Source: Bacteroidales bacterium (GTDB lineage Bacteria; Bacteroidota; Bacteroidia; Bacteroidales; ML635J-15). Taken from it: 64,000 nucleotides of DNA. Positions 38,242 through 46,311 of this stretch are shown one piece after another. The stretch covers positions 1 to 64,000 of the forward strand of contig JAFGVU010000101.1 in the NCBI GenBank assembly GCA_016937855.1, given 5' to 3'. Made by a program: the position numbers and the translations under genes. Position 1 is the first letter of the stretch. Each line of letters opens with the position of its first letter. The notes below the pieces were generated by a model. The model searched no databases, was not told the origin of the DNA, and saw nothing but the letters and a program-made list of their open reading frames with translations.

Positions 38242-39177
38242 TTAAATTTTATTTTTAAAATAATTGATTGTTTTTATCAGACCTTGTTCAAGATCAATTT
38301 CGGGATTCCAATTGTCAAGCACTTTTTTTGCTAAGGAAATATCGGGTTTGCGTTGAGTAGGATCATCTTCCGGTAAAGGATAATATTCAATTGTGCTTTT
38401 TGATCCTGTTAAAGAAAGAATTTTTTCAGCAAGTTCAATCATTGTAAATTCGCCCGGATTGCCGATATTAACTGGACCTGTAACGCTATCGTCTGTGTTC
38501 ATCATTCTTATTAAACCTTCAACCAAATCGTCAACATACTGAAAGCTTCTTGTTTGAGTTCCATCACCGTATATTGTGATTGGTTTGTTTTGCAAAGCCT
38601 GTACAATGAAATTAGAGATTACTCTGCCATCGTTTGGGTGCATATTGGGTCCGTAAGTGTTAAAAATCCTGACAATTTTTATTCGTACATTATTTTGTTT
38701 ATGATAATTTACGAATAATGATTCGGCACATCTTTTTCCTTCATCGTAACAAGAACGTGAGCCAATAGGATTAACATTTCCCCAATATGTTTCTGGTTGT
38801 GGATGAATGTCGGGATCGCCATATACTTCGCTGGTAGATGCTTGCAAAATTTTTGCTTTAATTCTTTTTGCTAAACCCAGCATATTGATCGACCCCATCA
38901 CCGAAGTTTTTATTGTTTTGATAGGATTATACTGATAGTGAACCGGCGATGCAGGACATGCAAGATTGTAAATCTCATCCACCTCAATAAAGAAAGGCAT
39001 AGTAATGTCGTGTCGCACCAGCTCAAAGTACGGATTGTCGATTAAATGTATAATATTTGATTTTGAACCAGTAAAGTAATTGTCGAGACAAATTACCTCG
39101 TTGCCATCTTTTAAAAGACGTTCACATAAGTGAGAACCAATAAATCCGGCACCTCCTGTAACTAAAATTTTCTTCAT
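38242..39177 (-). CDS. UDP-glucuronate decarboxylase (UXS-type SDR)
   Basis: 311 aa. [16 protein letters not shown] at the N-terminus, [50 protein letters not shown], catalytic SCYDEGKR and [21 protein letters not shown] together identify the UDP-xylose synthase family. That family decarboxylates UDP-glucuronate to UDP-xylose through a 4-keto intermediate. It is the first gene of the operon with rfbA, rfbC and rfbD and stands where rmlB is usually found. Its motifs are UXS-like rather than RmlB-like, so I do not call it a 4,6-dehydratase. Confidence 0.85.
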   Translation of the reverse strand: MKKILVTGGAGFIGSHLCERLLKDGNEVICLDNYFTGSKSNIIHLIDNPYFELVRHDITMPFFIEVDEIYNLACPASPVHYQYNPIKTIKTSVMGSINMLGLAKRIKAKILQASTSEVYGDPDIHPQPETYWGNVNPIGSRSCYDEGKRCAESLFVNYHKQNNVRIKIVRIFNTYGPNMHPNDGRVISNFIVQALQNKPITIYGDGTQTRSFQYVDDLVEGLIRMMNTDDSVTGPVNIGNPGEFTMIELAEKILSLTGSKSTIEYYPLPEDDPTQRKPDISLAKKVLDNWNPEIDLEQGLIKTINYFKNKI

Positions 39178-39498
39178 AGATAAATTGTTTTTATCACGAA
39201 GTAAAAATATAAGTTATTTTCCATAAAAGCAATTTTATCATGAATTATGCAAATCTGTAATATGGTTACCTACGTTTTACACAAATAAACCCAACAAAAA
39301 TAATTTAACATATTCCTAAAATCGTTATGAGAATTTGATTTTTTTGTATAGTTTTACGGGGTGGAATGATTATTAGTTTTATGGAGGGTTGTTTTGGGGA
39401 GGAGTGAGTTTGGTTGAAATTAAAACATCCCTTAGTCTGCCAATATAAATTATTTAATAACTTTGTATCGAAAATATTGAACTTGCATTATTACAGAA
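39178..39498. promoter_or_regulatory. Divergent intergenic region with the HNH operon promoter
   Basis: No gene. Plus-strand TAACTTTG (39458-39465) fits the -7 consensus and lies 33 bp before the 32-codon ORF and 137 bp before the HNH gene. A minus-strand TATTTTTG (39302-39295) could serve the sugar operon. Confidence 0.45.
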
Positions 39499-39597
39499 AT
39501 GATAACGGAAAACGCTGAAAATACAATAAATACTTTTTCCGTATGTGACTCTTTCAAATGCCGACAACTTTGGTTGAAAAAGGAAGATGTTAATTAG
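39499..39597 (+). CDS. Possible 32-aa small protein upstream of the HNH gene
   Basis: ATG to TAG with 32 codons, MITENAENTINTFSVCDSFKCRQLWLKKEDVN. The stop lies 5 bp before the HNH start and the ATG 33 bp after a -7 element, so it would be the first ORF of the transcript. It contains two cysteines six residues apart. It is absent from the ORF track because of its size. It may be a leader ORF, a small partner protein or chance; no family is recognised. Confidence 0.35.
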   Translation: MITENAENTINTFSVCDSFKCRQLWLKKEDVN

Positions 39598-39602
39598 AAT
39601 AT

Positions 39603-40712
39603 ATGAATAGTGAAGTATTTTATAATATTAGCAAAATTGTAGAACGAGACAGTAAGGCAACAACTTATAAGTTTGCTCTAATGCGTGGAGTTATAGATAT
39701 TATTCAGGACAATTCTCCTTATATTATATTTGAAGAAAATCGTGTTCATATACCAACTGGACTTCTTATTGAAAAATGGTTGATGTATTATTATCCGATT
39801 TTAAAATCACAAACTTCAATTCCTCAAATCAATGGTAACACGAATTTAGCTTTTAGCAATCAGTTTTACAAATTAATTTTGGATTATGAAGCTCGGGGCG
39901 GTTTTTCTGCATTTTATAACGACCTAAAGAATAAAGGAATACCTGAAGATTTGCAAGGTGAGTTTTTTGAACTTGCGAAAAAGTTAAGAGATACTATTAC
40001 TAAAATGCCGATGAAATATATTGGGCGTTCCATAACTAATGACTTCTATTCCATTTTTAATTATAAAAACCAAACAACTAGAAGAAAATCGACAATAGAC
40101 ATTGAAGACTTAATCAATGAATTTGGAACATTTTCAATCCCAGACGAATATTACGAGGCGTTTAGGATTTTAGGTAGTTTCATTAGTGGACGAGATTCAA
40201 TTCTTTTTAAATGGGCTGAATTTTCTGTGAAAGCTTCGGGCAACAATCTCTCTGTGCACAAAGTTCTTAATGAGGTTTTAAAGAGCCCAATTACATTGAG
40301 AGATATCAAAGAATCGAAAAAACTATATAAAGAGATTCTTCAAAAAACTGGAGATGTTTATTGCGTTTGGACTGGTAGAAAAATTTCAAAATATGATATT
40401 GACCATTTGATTCCGTTCTCCGTTTGGAAAAATAATGATCTATGGAATTTACTTCCATCAGATTCAAAAACTAACAACCAAAAGAGAGACAAAATACCAA
40501 CACCAGAAGTTATTGAAAGACAAAAAAGTTTAATTGTCGATTATTGGGGCATTATATATGAACACCAATCAAAGCGTTTCAGAAAAGAAATTCAAGTTGC
40601 ACTATTAGGAAATTATTCTTTTGATTCTTGGAAAAATAGTGGTATTTTGCAATTACAAAATAGTTGCAACTATCTAATTGAAAACAGAGGTTTTGAAGGA
40701 TGGAAAATTTAA
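39603..40712 (+). CDS. HNH endonuclease
   Basis: 369 aa. A long helical N-terminal region (about 1-240) of no recognised family precedes an HNH nuclease fold: Cys254 in VYCVWTG, the catalytic DH pair Asp267-His268 in YDIDHLIPFSVWKNN, Asn282 in LWNLLPS, and KTNNQKRDKIP. This is the arrangement of metal-dependent HNH nucleases that cut DNA or, less often, RNA. The motif is intact. Its last 13 bp overlap the methyltransferase-HIT gene, so the two are translationally coupled and probably functionally linked. The context suggests a defence or nucleic-acid processing module, but no named system is recognised. Confidence 0.8.
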   Translation: MNSEVFYNISKIVERDSKATTYKFALMRGVIDIIQDNSPYIIFEENRVHIPTGLLIEKWLMYYYPILKSQTSIPQINGNTNLAFSNQFYKLILDYEARGGFSAFYNDLKNKGIPEDLQGEFFELAKKLRDTITKMPMKYIGRSITNDFYSIFNYKNQTTRRKSTIDIEDLINEFGTFSIPDEYYEAFRILGSFISGRDSILFKWAEFSVKASGNNLSVHKVLNEVLKSPITLRDIKESKKLYKEILQKTGDVYCVWTGRKISKYDIDHLIPFSVWKNNDLWNLLPSDSKTNNQKRDKIPTPEVIERQKSLIVDYWGIIYEHQSKRFRKEIQVALLGNYSFDSWKNSGILQLQNSCNYLIENRGFEGWKI

Positions 40713-41566
40713 ATCTTAACCCAAACAGTCATTTAACAGCCAAGGAACGAGAAACACTTTCTTTCCCAGCCAAAATTGTATTTAATAGGAATGCTTTAGT
40801 TGGTGATGTTTTGGATTTTGGTTGTGGGTTTGGCAGTGATGTAAAATTACTAAAAGAAAAAGGCATTAATATTGTGGGATACGACAAACAATATTTTCCA
40901 GAATATCCAACCAAAAAGTTTGATACAATAATTTGCTTTTATGTTTTGAATGTGCTTTTGCCTAAAGAGCAAGCTATCGTCTTAATGGAATTGTCTCAAC
41001 TCATCAAACCAACAGGCAAAGTATATATTGCTGTGAGAAGAGATTTGAAGTATGAAGGATTTAGGGTTCATAAAATACATCAGAGGAAAACATACCAATG
41101 CAATGTCATTTTAAATTCAAGATCTTTTTTTAGAAATGAGAATTGTGAGATTTATGAGTATCAGCATTATAATCAATTAAATAGCATTGAGAAATCCGAT
41201 TGCCCATTTTGTAATCCTAGTTCAGATAGAGAATTATTAGTTGAATCTGCTACTGCTTATGCTATTTATGATAAATTTCCCGTTAATGATGGACATGCTT
41301 TAATTATACCTAAAAGGCATTGTGCAGACTATTTTGATTTGACATTCAAAGAGCAAGCTGCTTGTATTTTTATGTTGAATAGAGTAAAAGAAATTCTTGC
41401 AGCGAGATTTAATCCTGATGGATTTAATGTCGGAATTAATGTGGGAAATAAAGCCGGACAGACAATTTCTCATGTTCACATTCACTTAATACCAAGATAT
41501 AATGGGGATGTTGAGGAACCTCTAGGAGGTGTGAGAGGTGTAATTCCTAGTAAGCAAAAATATTGA
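40700..41566 (+). CDS. Fusion protein: class I SAM methyltransferase plus HIT domain
   Basis: 288 aa. Residues about 1-150 are a small Rossmann methyltransferase with SAM motif VLDFGCGFGSDV (37-48), IVGYDKQ, KFDTIICFYVLNVLLP and an AVRRD strand. Residues about 165-288 are a HIT-family nucleotide hydrolase/transferase: the CPFC start (168-171), VNDGHALIIPKRH, and the histidine triad HVHIHLIPRY (His258, 260, 262). Both active sites look complete. HIT proteins act on dinucleoside polyphosphates, adenylylated or guanylylated substrates, or nucleoside phosphoramidates. The fusion, plus coupling to an HNH nuclease, suggests linked steps of nucleic-acid or nucleotide modification (inference). Confidence 0.88.
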   Translation: MENLNLNPNSHLTAKERETLSFPAKIVFNRNALVGDVLDFGCGFGSDVKLLKEKGINIVGYDKQYFPEYPTKKFDTIICFYVLNVLLPKEQAIVLMELSQLIKPTGKVYIAVRRDLKYEGFRVHKIHQRKTYQCNVILNSRSFFRNENCEIYEYQHYNQLNSIEKSDCPFCNPSSDRELLVESATAYAIYDKFPVNDGHALIIPKRHCADYFDLTFKEQAACIFMLNRVKEILAARFNPDGFNVGINVGNKAGQTISHVHIHLIPRYNGDVEEPLGGVRGVIPSKQKY

Positions 41567-41668
41567 TTATGAAAAACTTTTGTATTAAATACGAAAAAGT
41601 GTTTCGAAATTGGCAACAATAGCAAATCACCAAAACCTTACGTAAATCTGACACTTTCTTTAATTCAT

Positions 41669-42016
41669 TCACATAACTTCCGGGCATAAACTAATCCCAA
41701 TGTCAGCCTCAAGATATTTGGCTTTGCGGATAATTCTGTCGTCGAGGTCAAAATAATTGCTTTTTACGCATTGCTTAAGCCAATAAATAACTTCCTGAAT
41801 ACTGCTTTTGGCTTTCTCGAGCTTTGCAACAACATCTTCGTGCCTGTAGGCAGTTTGTGCATCAAATAAAAATGAATTTATTTTAACGGCTGCATTCATA
41901 ATTTTTAATGCAATAGGCCTATGGTGATTTTGTTCAAGTATCTGAGAATACTTTATTAAATCGGAGGTAAACTCGAAACTCGATTTCAAAAGCTGATATT
42001 TGTCTATTGTCCTCAT
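41669..42016 (-). CDS. Four-helix bundle protein (S23/Avd-like)
   Basis: 115 aa, entirely helical. It belongs to the four-helix-bundle family related to the protein encoded in 23S rRNA intervening sequences and to the Avd protein of diversity-generating retroelements (KIMNAAVKINSFLFDAQ, RHEDVVAKLEKAKSSIQEVIYWLKQCVKSNYF). In Bacteroidota it is usually a stand-alone gene of unknown role. There is no reverse transcriptase nearby, so a retroelement is not supported. Its start lies 11 bp from one copy of a 70-bp direct repeat, suggesting that it travelled with that repeat structure. Confidence 0.8.
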   Translation of the reverse strand: MRTIDKYQLLKSSFEFTSDLIKYSQILEQNHHRPIALKIMNAAVKINSFLFDAQTAYRHEDVVAKLEKAKSSIQEVIYWLKQCVKSNYFDLDDRIIRKAKYLEADIGISLCPEVM

Positions 42017-42027
42017 TTAATTTAAAG

Positions 42028-42097
42028 ACAATAATTTTCGCAGATTGGTTGCCTTTGTTTCTAAAATGAAAAGCTTAAAATTCAAAAGACCCTATTT
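42028..42097 (-). repeat. 70-bp perfect direct repeat, copy 1
   Basis: Plus-strand ACAATAATTTTCGCAGATTG...GACCCTATTT. Identical by eye to 42516-42585, with 488 bp from start to start. Confidence 0.92.
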
Positions 42098-42515
42098 AAT
42101 TATGTAGATTCAATAAATAGACTGTCAAGCGAAAATTGATTTTGTTTTTTGACAAGTCCTTTATAACGTCCTTTATTTGTTCGTATAAAGCGATTTTTTT
42201 TCTTCGAAGCGCCGCGGGATGGAAATGAAGAACCGCCGGGCCAGCTCCGGCCTTGTGAAAGCTGAAATAATTAGAACTGTAGCAATGTTCCGAAAGCTTT
42301 CGGAATATCCCGCCTTGCTAAACAGTTCTATTATTTCAGCTGAGCGGGTTGAAGGATCGGTTCTTCTTGATTTCTTTGTAACTTTCTTTATCAAGAAAGA
42401 AAGTTTGAATTTTTATAAAAAATGATTTAACCTACATTAAGTGATAGTACTTCGTAATAGATTTGCTAATGCATAATACGGGTTAAATAGGGTGTCCCAG
42501 TGTCGAAGTAAGGAA
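42098..42515 (+). ncRNA. Structured, GC-richer element between the 70-bp repeats (possible RNA or mobile element)
   Basis: It contains nested complementary arms: GAAGAACCG (42227-42235) with CGGTTCTTC (42358-42366), and AGCTGAAATAATTAGAACTGT (42260-42280) with ACAGTTCTATTATTTCAGCT (42322-42341). At the centre is a perfect palindrome CCGAAAGCTTTCGG (42290-42303). GCGGGAT (42214-42220) can also pair with ATCCCGC (42307-42313). An AACTTTCTT/AAGAAAGTT hairpin (42380-42405) follows. The small ORFs the track shows here on both strands are products of the palindromes. Confidence 0.5.
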
Positions 42516-42585
42516 ACAATAATTTTCGCAGATTGGTTGCCTTTGTTTCTAAAATGAAAAGCTTAAAATTCAAAAGACCCTATTT
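42516..42585 (-). repeat. 70-bp perfect direct repeat, copy 2
   Basis: Same sequence as 42028-42097. It overlaps the stop codon of the neighbouring minus-strand gene by about 6 bp. Confidence 0.92.
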
Positions 42586-43473
42586 GACAATCTTATTTAA
42601 AGGAAAAAGCAATTTGTTTTTATTTAGAATCGGATAATACTCGGGAATAGCTCCAAATCCTTTGTAAAACCTTGCAACTCCTTCTATTGATGATCCTTCA
42701 AAATCTAATATTGTTGGAGTATTGCTGTTTTGCCTTATTATTTCGGCTAATATCAAATACATAGCAAAATTTTGCTTCCCTAGTTCAGATGAGGATGGCA
42801 TAAGATAGTAAATCCTGTTTTTCCATCTTAAAATCAATACCGACGCAATTATTTGGTTTGTTTGTTCATCATTTACCGACCAAATTTCAGCAAAATGCTC
42901 ATTTTTAATCCTTTGCAGTAAAGTATTTAATGCGGACAAAAAGCCTTTTGGCGGAGTAAAATTCAAATTGTTTTCAGTAAATGTCTTAAAATTATCAAAA
43001 TCATTGTCTTTAAAAACCGTCTGCTCTATCTCTTTTGCTTTTTTGATGTTGCGGTTACAGTTTTTCGAGAAATTATTACTAATCTCCTCGAAACTTGATT
43101 GTAATTCTAAAATAAAATTCGGTTTTAGATTGTTAGTTTGGTGGTTATTGCCGGAGTTTAACTGAAGACGGTAAAATCTATAAGGAATAAAATCAAGAAA
43201 TGTTTCTAAAAGATCTGAGCTGATAATATTTTGCGAAAATAATCCTAATTGTTGCGAAAGGTAAGGTTGAGTTAAATATTTTAATCCGGATTTTTTCTTT
43301 ACAGGTAAGGGCATTACATGTTCATAATTGTTGGTAACAATAGCCTCCCATTTAGGCGACATGCAATCGAGATACCACGACATAGCATATATTGTCCCGT
43401 TTAAAGAATTTAGAATAGTTTTATCCCATAAATCTTTGTCAATCTGATTATGTTTTAAGTGCTTAATATCCAT
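42580..43473 (-). CDS. GNAT/FemAB-like acyltransferase
   Basis: 297 aa. No signal peptide. The C-terminal half (about 130-290) has the GNAT fold pattern typical of FemAB-like aminoacyl/acyltransferases (NFSKNCNRNIKKAKEIEQ ... QIIASVLILRWKNRIYYLMPSSSELGKQNFAMYLILAEIIR ... LDFEGSSIEGVARFYKGFGA). Such proteins transfer acyl or aminoacyl groups in envelope or polysaccharide synthesis, but the substrate cannot be predicted. It starts 26 bp after the MORN-repeat gene, so the two may be co-transcribed. Its 3' end runs into the 70-bp direct repeat. Confidence 0.75.
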   Translation of the reverse strand: MDIKHLKHNQIDKDLWDKTILNSLNGTIYAMSWYLDCMSPKWEAIVTNNYEHVMPLPVKKKSGLKYLTQPYLSQQLGLFSQNIISSDLLETFLDFIPYRFYRLQLNSGNNHQTNNLKPNFILELQSSFEEISNNFSKNCNRNIKKAKEIEQTVFKDNDFDNFKTFTENNLNFTPPKGFLSALNTLLQRIKNEHFAEIWSVNDEQTNQIIASVLILRWKNRIYYLMPSSSELGKQNFAMYLILAEIIRQNSNTPTILDFEGSSIEGVARFYKGFGAIPEYYPILNKNKLLFPLNKIVK

Positions 43474-43499
43474 TAAAGCCTGAAATTGAAACCGTTTGT

Positions 43500-45056
43500 T
43501 TACTTTTTACCTTTTTTGCTCAGTCTTTTTCCGTCGATTTTTATTAATTCGTCGTTTCGATATGTAAATGTCATGTAAATTGATCCATCCGGCTCGTATT
43601 TTTTCCAGTCTTTAGTTTTGCTGCCAACACGATATTCGCCAAAAAGTTCAACATTTCCATTTGTGTAAAACCATTTGTGCATTCCGTCGGCATCACCTTT
43701 ACGAAACTTACCGACAAAACGCAATTGTCCTGTTTCTGCATAATAGTGTTTCCACTCGCCATCTTTTTCGCCAAGTTCGTAATTGCCCTCTTCAATAATA
43801 TCGCCAACAAAATAAAACCATTCGCCAATTCTTACATCATCAAAATATTCGCCTTTTAAAATTACATTTTCAACCGAATCATATTCTACATACAATCCTT
43901 CGAGTTTGCCCATCAGGTAAGATTCTTCGCGTTTTTTTAGTCCGTTTGGATAATACCAAATCCATTCTCTGTCGGGTTTGTCGCGATTAAAGTATCCTTC
44001 CATTTCGAGTTTACCGTCTTTATAGTAAAATTTCCAGATTCCGTCGCGTTTTCCTTCAACATAATTGCCGATAGCATAAAAATATTCGTTATACTCATCG
44101 TAGAGTTTCCATTCTCCTGTACGTCTTCCTTGTTCGTCAAATAAACCTTCGCCCAGCAATATGCTTTTGGGTGTATATTCTTTAACTTTTACAAGCTTCC
44201 CATCTGTATTATACTCTTTGTGAATCCCAACAGGCATATCCTCAAGAAAAGCACCCTCGAACTGTATTTTGCCGTTTGGGTGATACGATTTTTTAACTTC
44301 GGCTTTTAATACGATTTCGTCTTCGGGTTTTGGCACAAAAATTTCTCCATTTACGTATTTTCGCTCAACAGTCATTTTCCCTGATAGATCGTATTCACGA
44401 TAAATTCCGTGTAGCTTTCCGTTAAAATAATTGTACTCAGTTTTTTTATTTCCGTTTGAGTAAAAATCTATCCATTTGCCATGTTTTTGATTTTCGGAAT
44501 TATATCTATTAATTTTTTCGCTCTCGATACGATAACCATTGTAATATTTATAAAGAGTGATTACCATTCCGTCTTTGTTAAACTCTTTAGCATCGCCATT
44601 TTTTATCCCGTTTTTATACTGATATTCGTATTTAGCAAAGCCCGAAGTGTCGTAATAGTATGATGTGCCTTCCAAAATTCCGTTAAGAAACAACTCTTTA
44701 GAGCTTAGGAAGTGTATTTTTATCGAATCGCTTGTAAAATAATAATCATGTGTAAAACTATATCCGTTTTTCTTATCGTTTCTATAACTAATTTGTTCGG
44801 CTATTTTTCCATCAGGGAAATAGAAATTCCAAATGCTATCGAGCTGAAAAAATTGTCTTTTACCTTCTGATTTTAGCACTCCTGTTTCATAATAACTCTT
44901 CCAATATCCATCGGGTTTTCCATCTTTCATCCAACCTTCGCTTGAAATTTGTCCGTTTGGATAATAAAAACGATTAAAACCATTTGGGTCTATATCTTGC
45001 CCATACAAACCAATGGAAAATAAAATAAGTGCTAATATTATAAATCTTGTTTTCAC
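43500..45056 (-). CDS. Exported MORN-repeat (YwqK-like) protein
   Basis: 518 aa. A signal peptide (MKTRFIILALILFSIGLYGQ) is followed by about 15-18 MORN-variant repeats of about 23 residues with the core GxWxxYYxxGxLxxEGxYxxGKxDG. Automated annotation often calls such proteins YwqK-family antitoxins, but the signal peptide and the lack of a toxin partner argue against a toxin-antitoxin role. A periplasmic or surface scaffold is more likely (inference). It is divergent from tgt, with 124 bp between start codons. Confidence 0.85.
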   Translation of the reverse strand: MKTRFIILALILFSIGLYGQDIDPNGFNRFYYPNGQISSEGWMKDGKPDGYWKSYYETGVLKSEGKRQFFQLDSIWNFYFPDGKIAEQISYRNDKKNGYSFTHDYYFTSDSIKIHFLSSKELFLNGILEGTSYYYDTSGFAKYEYQYKNGIKNGDAKEFNKDGMVITLYKYYNGYRIESEKINRYNSENQKHGKWIDFYSNGNKKTEYNYFNGKLHGIYREYDLSGKMTVERKYVNGEIFVPKPEDEIVLKAEVKKSYHPNGKIQFEGAFLEDMPVGIHKEYNTDGKLVKVKEYTPKSILLGEGLFDEQGRRTGEWKLYDEYNEYFYAIGNYVEGKRDGIWKFYYKDGKLEMEGYFNRDKPDREWIWYYPNGLKKREESYLMGKLEGLYVEYDSVENVILKGEYFDDVRIGEWFYFVGDIIEEGNYELGEKDGEWKHYYAETGQLRFVGKFRKGDADGMHKWFYTNGNVELFGEYRVGSKTKDWKKYEPDGSIYMTFTYRNDELIKIDGKRLSKKGKK

Positions 45057-45160
45057 CGATGTAAAATTACTAAATAAAATTTATATTGCACAATTTGGAG
45101 TAAATTATTCGTTTGCCACGACTGATAATCTTCAAACTAATGTAATTAATAAAAATTCAG

Positions 45161-45168
45161 TATCTTTG
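45161..45168 (+). promoter_or_regulatory. -7 element of the tgt operon
   Basis: TATCTTTG lies 12 bp before the ATG at 45181. It shows that the longer track start (45013) is wrong and leaves only a very short leader. Confidence 0.7.
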
Positions 45169-45180
45169 CGGCGCAAAATT

Positions 45181-46311
45181 ATGAAATTTAATATCTCACA
45201 TAAAGACTTATCATCTGCTGCGCGTTGTGGAAAAATATGCACAGATCATGGTGATATTGAAACTCCTGTATTTATGCCGGTTGGCACAGCAGGCACAGTA
45301 AAAGCTGTTCATATAACCGAATTAAAATCTGAAATAGATGCAAAAATAATACTTGGTAATACTTACCATTTGTATTTGCGCCCGGGCGTTGAAATCATTC
45401 ATAAAGCCGGAGGATTGCATAAATTTAATGGTTGGGATCGACCAATATTAACCGATAGTGGAGGATTTCAGGTATTTTCTCTTGCAGATAATCGGAAATT
45501 AACCGAAGAAGGAGCGGTGTTTAAAAGTCATATCGACGGATCTAAGCATATTTTTACTCCCGAAAATGTTGTTGATATTCAACGAAAAATCGGTTCAGAC
45601 ATTATGATGGCATTTGATGAGTGTACTCCTTACCCTTGCGAAAAACAATATGCATCTAAGTCGCTTGATTTAACTCATAAATGGCTTATTCGAGGATGGA
45701 ATCATTTTAATAACACAAGTTCTGTTTACGAACACTCACAAACATTTTTCCCAATTGTGCAAGGATCGGTTTACGAAGATTTGCGTCGCGATTCGGCTAA
45801 ATTTATTGCTGATATTGGTGCCGAAGGCAATGCAATTGGAGGATTATCGGTTGGCGAACCTGCACAAATGATGTACGATATGATTGATGTGGTAAACGAA
45901 ATATTGCCTCAAGACAAACCACGGTATCTCATGGGTGTTGGCACGCCGGCAAATCTTCTCGAAGGAATAGCAAGAGGAATTGATATGTTTGATTGTGTTA
46001 TGCCAACACGTAATGCTCGAAATGGAATGCTTTTTACCGAAGATGGCACAATAAATATTAAAAATAAAAAATGGGAAGACGATTTTTCTTCAATCGATCC
46101 TGATGGACATACATTTGTCGATACCTTTTACTCAAAAGCATACCTCAGACACTTAATTATATCGGGAGAATTACTCGGTGCGCAAATTGCAAGTATTCAT
46201 AATCTCGGATTTTACATACGATTAATGAAAAACGCCCGTTTACACATAAAAAATGGGGATTTTAACAGCTGGAAAAATTCAATGCTTCAAAAATTAAACA
46301 ACAGATTATAG
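45181..46311 (+). CDS. tRNA-guanine transglycosylase
   Basis: 376 aa from the ATG at 45181, the usual length; the track start adds 56 residues upstream of the promoter. Motifs include FMPVGTAGTVKAV, NTYHLYLRPG, LTDSGGFQVFSLA with the general acid/base Asp, and GGLSVGEP. The nucleophile is in GIDMFDCVMPTRNARNG. The usual CxCxxC zinc site near the C-terminus is not evident; the segment reads TFVDTFYSKAYLRHLIISGE, as in zinc-less Bacteroidota-type sequences. It exchanges guanine-34 for preQ1 or queuine in tRNAs with GUN anticodons. The lptF/G gene begins directly after its stop. Confidence 0.95.
   Translation: MKFNISHKDLSSAARCGKICTDHGDIETPVFMPVGTAGTVKAVHITELKSEIDAKIILGNTYHLYLRPGVEIIHKAGGLHKFNGWDRPILTDSGGFQVFSLADNRKLTEEGAVFKSHIDGSKHIFTPENVVDIQRKIGSDIMMAFDECTPYPCEKQYASKSLDLTHKWLIRGWNHFNNTSSVYEHSQTFFPIVQGSVYEDLRRDSAKFIADIGAEGNAIGGLSVGEPAQMMYDMIDVVNEILPQDKPRYLMGVGTPANLLEGIARGIDMFDCVMPTRNARNGMLFTEDGTINIKNKKWEDDFSSIDPDGHTFVDTFYSKAYLRHLIISGELLGAQIASIHNLGFYIRLMKNARLHIKNGDFNSWKNSMLQKLNNRL

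Noticed and set aside
41669-42016. Diversity-generating retroelement accessory (Avd) gene
   Set aside because: No reverse transcriptase, template repeat or variable target gene was found nearby. Four-helix-bundle proteins of this type are usually stand-alone.
42173-42425. 73-aa and 68-aa ORFs on opposite strands
   Set aside because: Both are by-products of the same nested palindromes; their sequences mirror each other.
43500-45056. Antitoxin of a toxin-antitoxin system (YwqK name)
   Set aside because: The protein has a signal peptide and many MORN repeats and no toxin partner; the family name is misleading here.
45013-45180. 56-residue N-terminal extension of tgt
   Set aside because: It overlaps the divergent gene start and the -7 element; the protein from 45181 has the normal family length.
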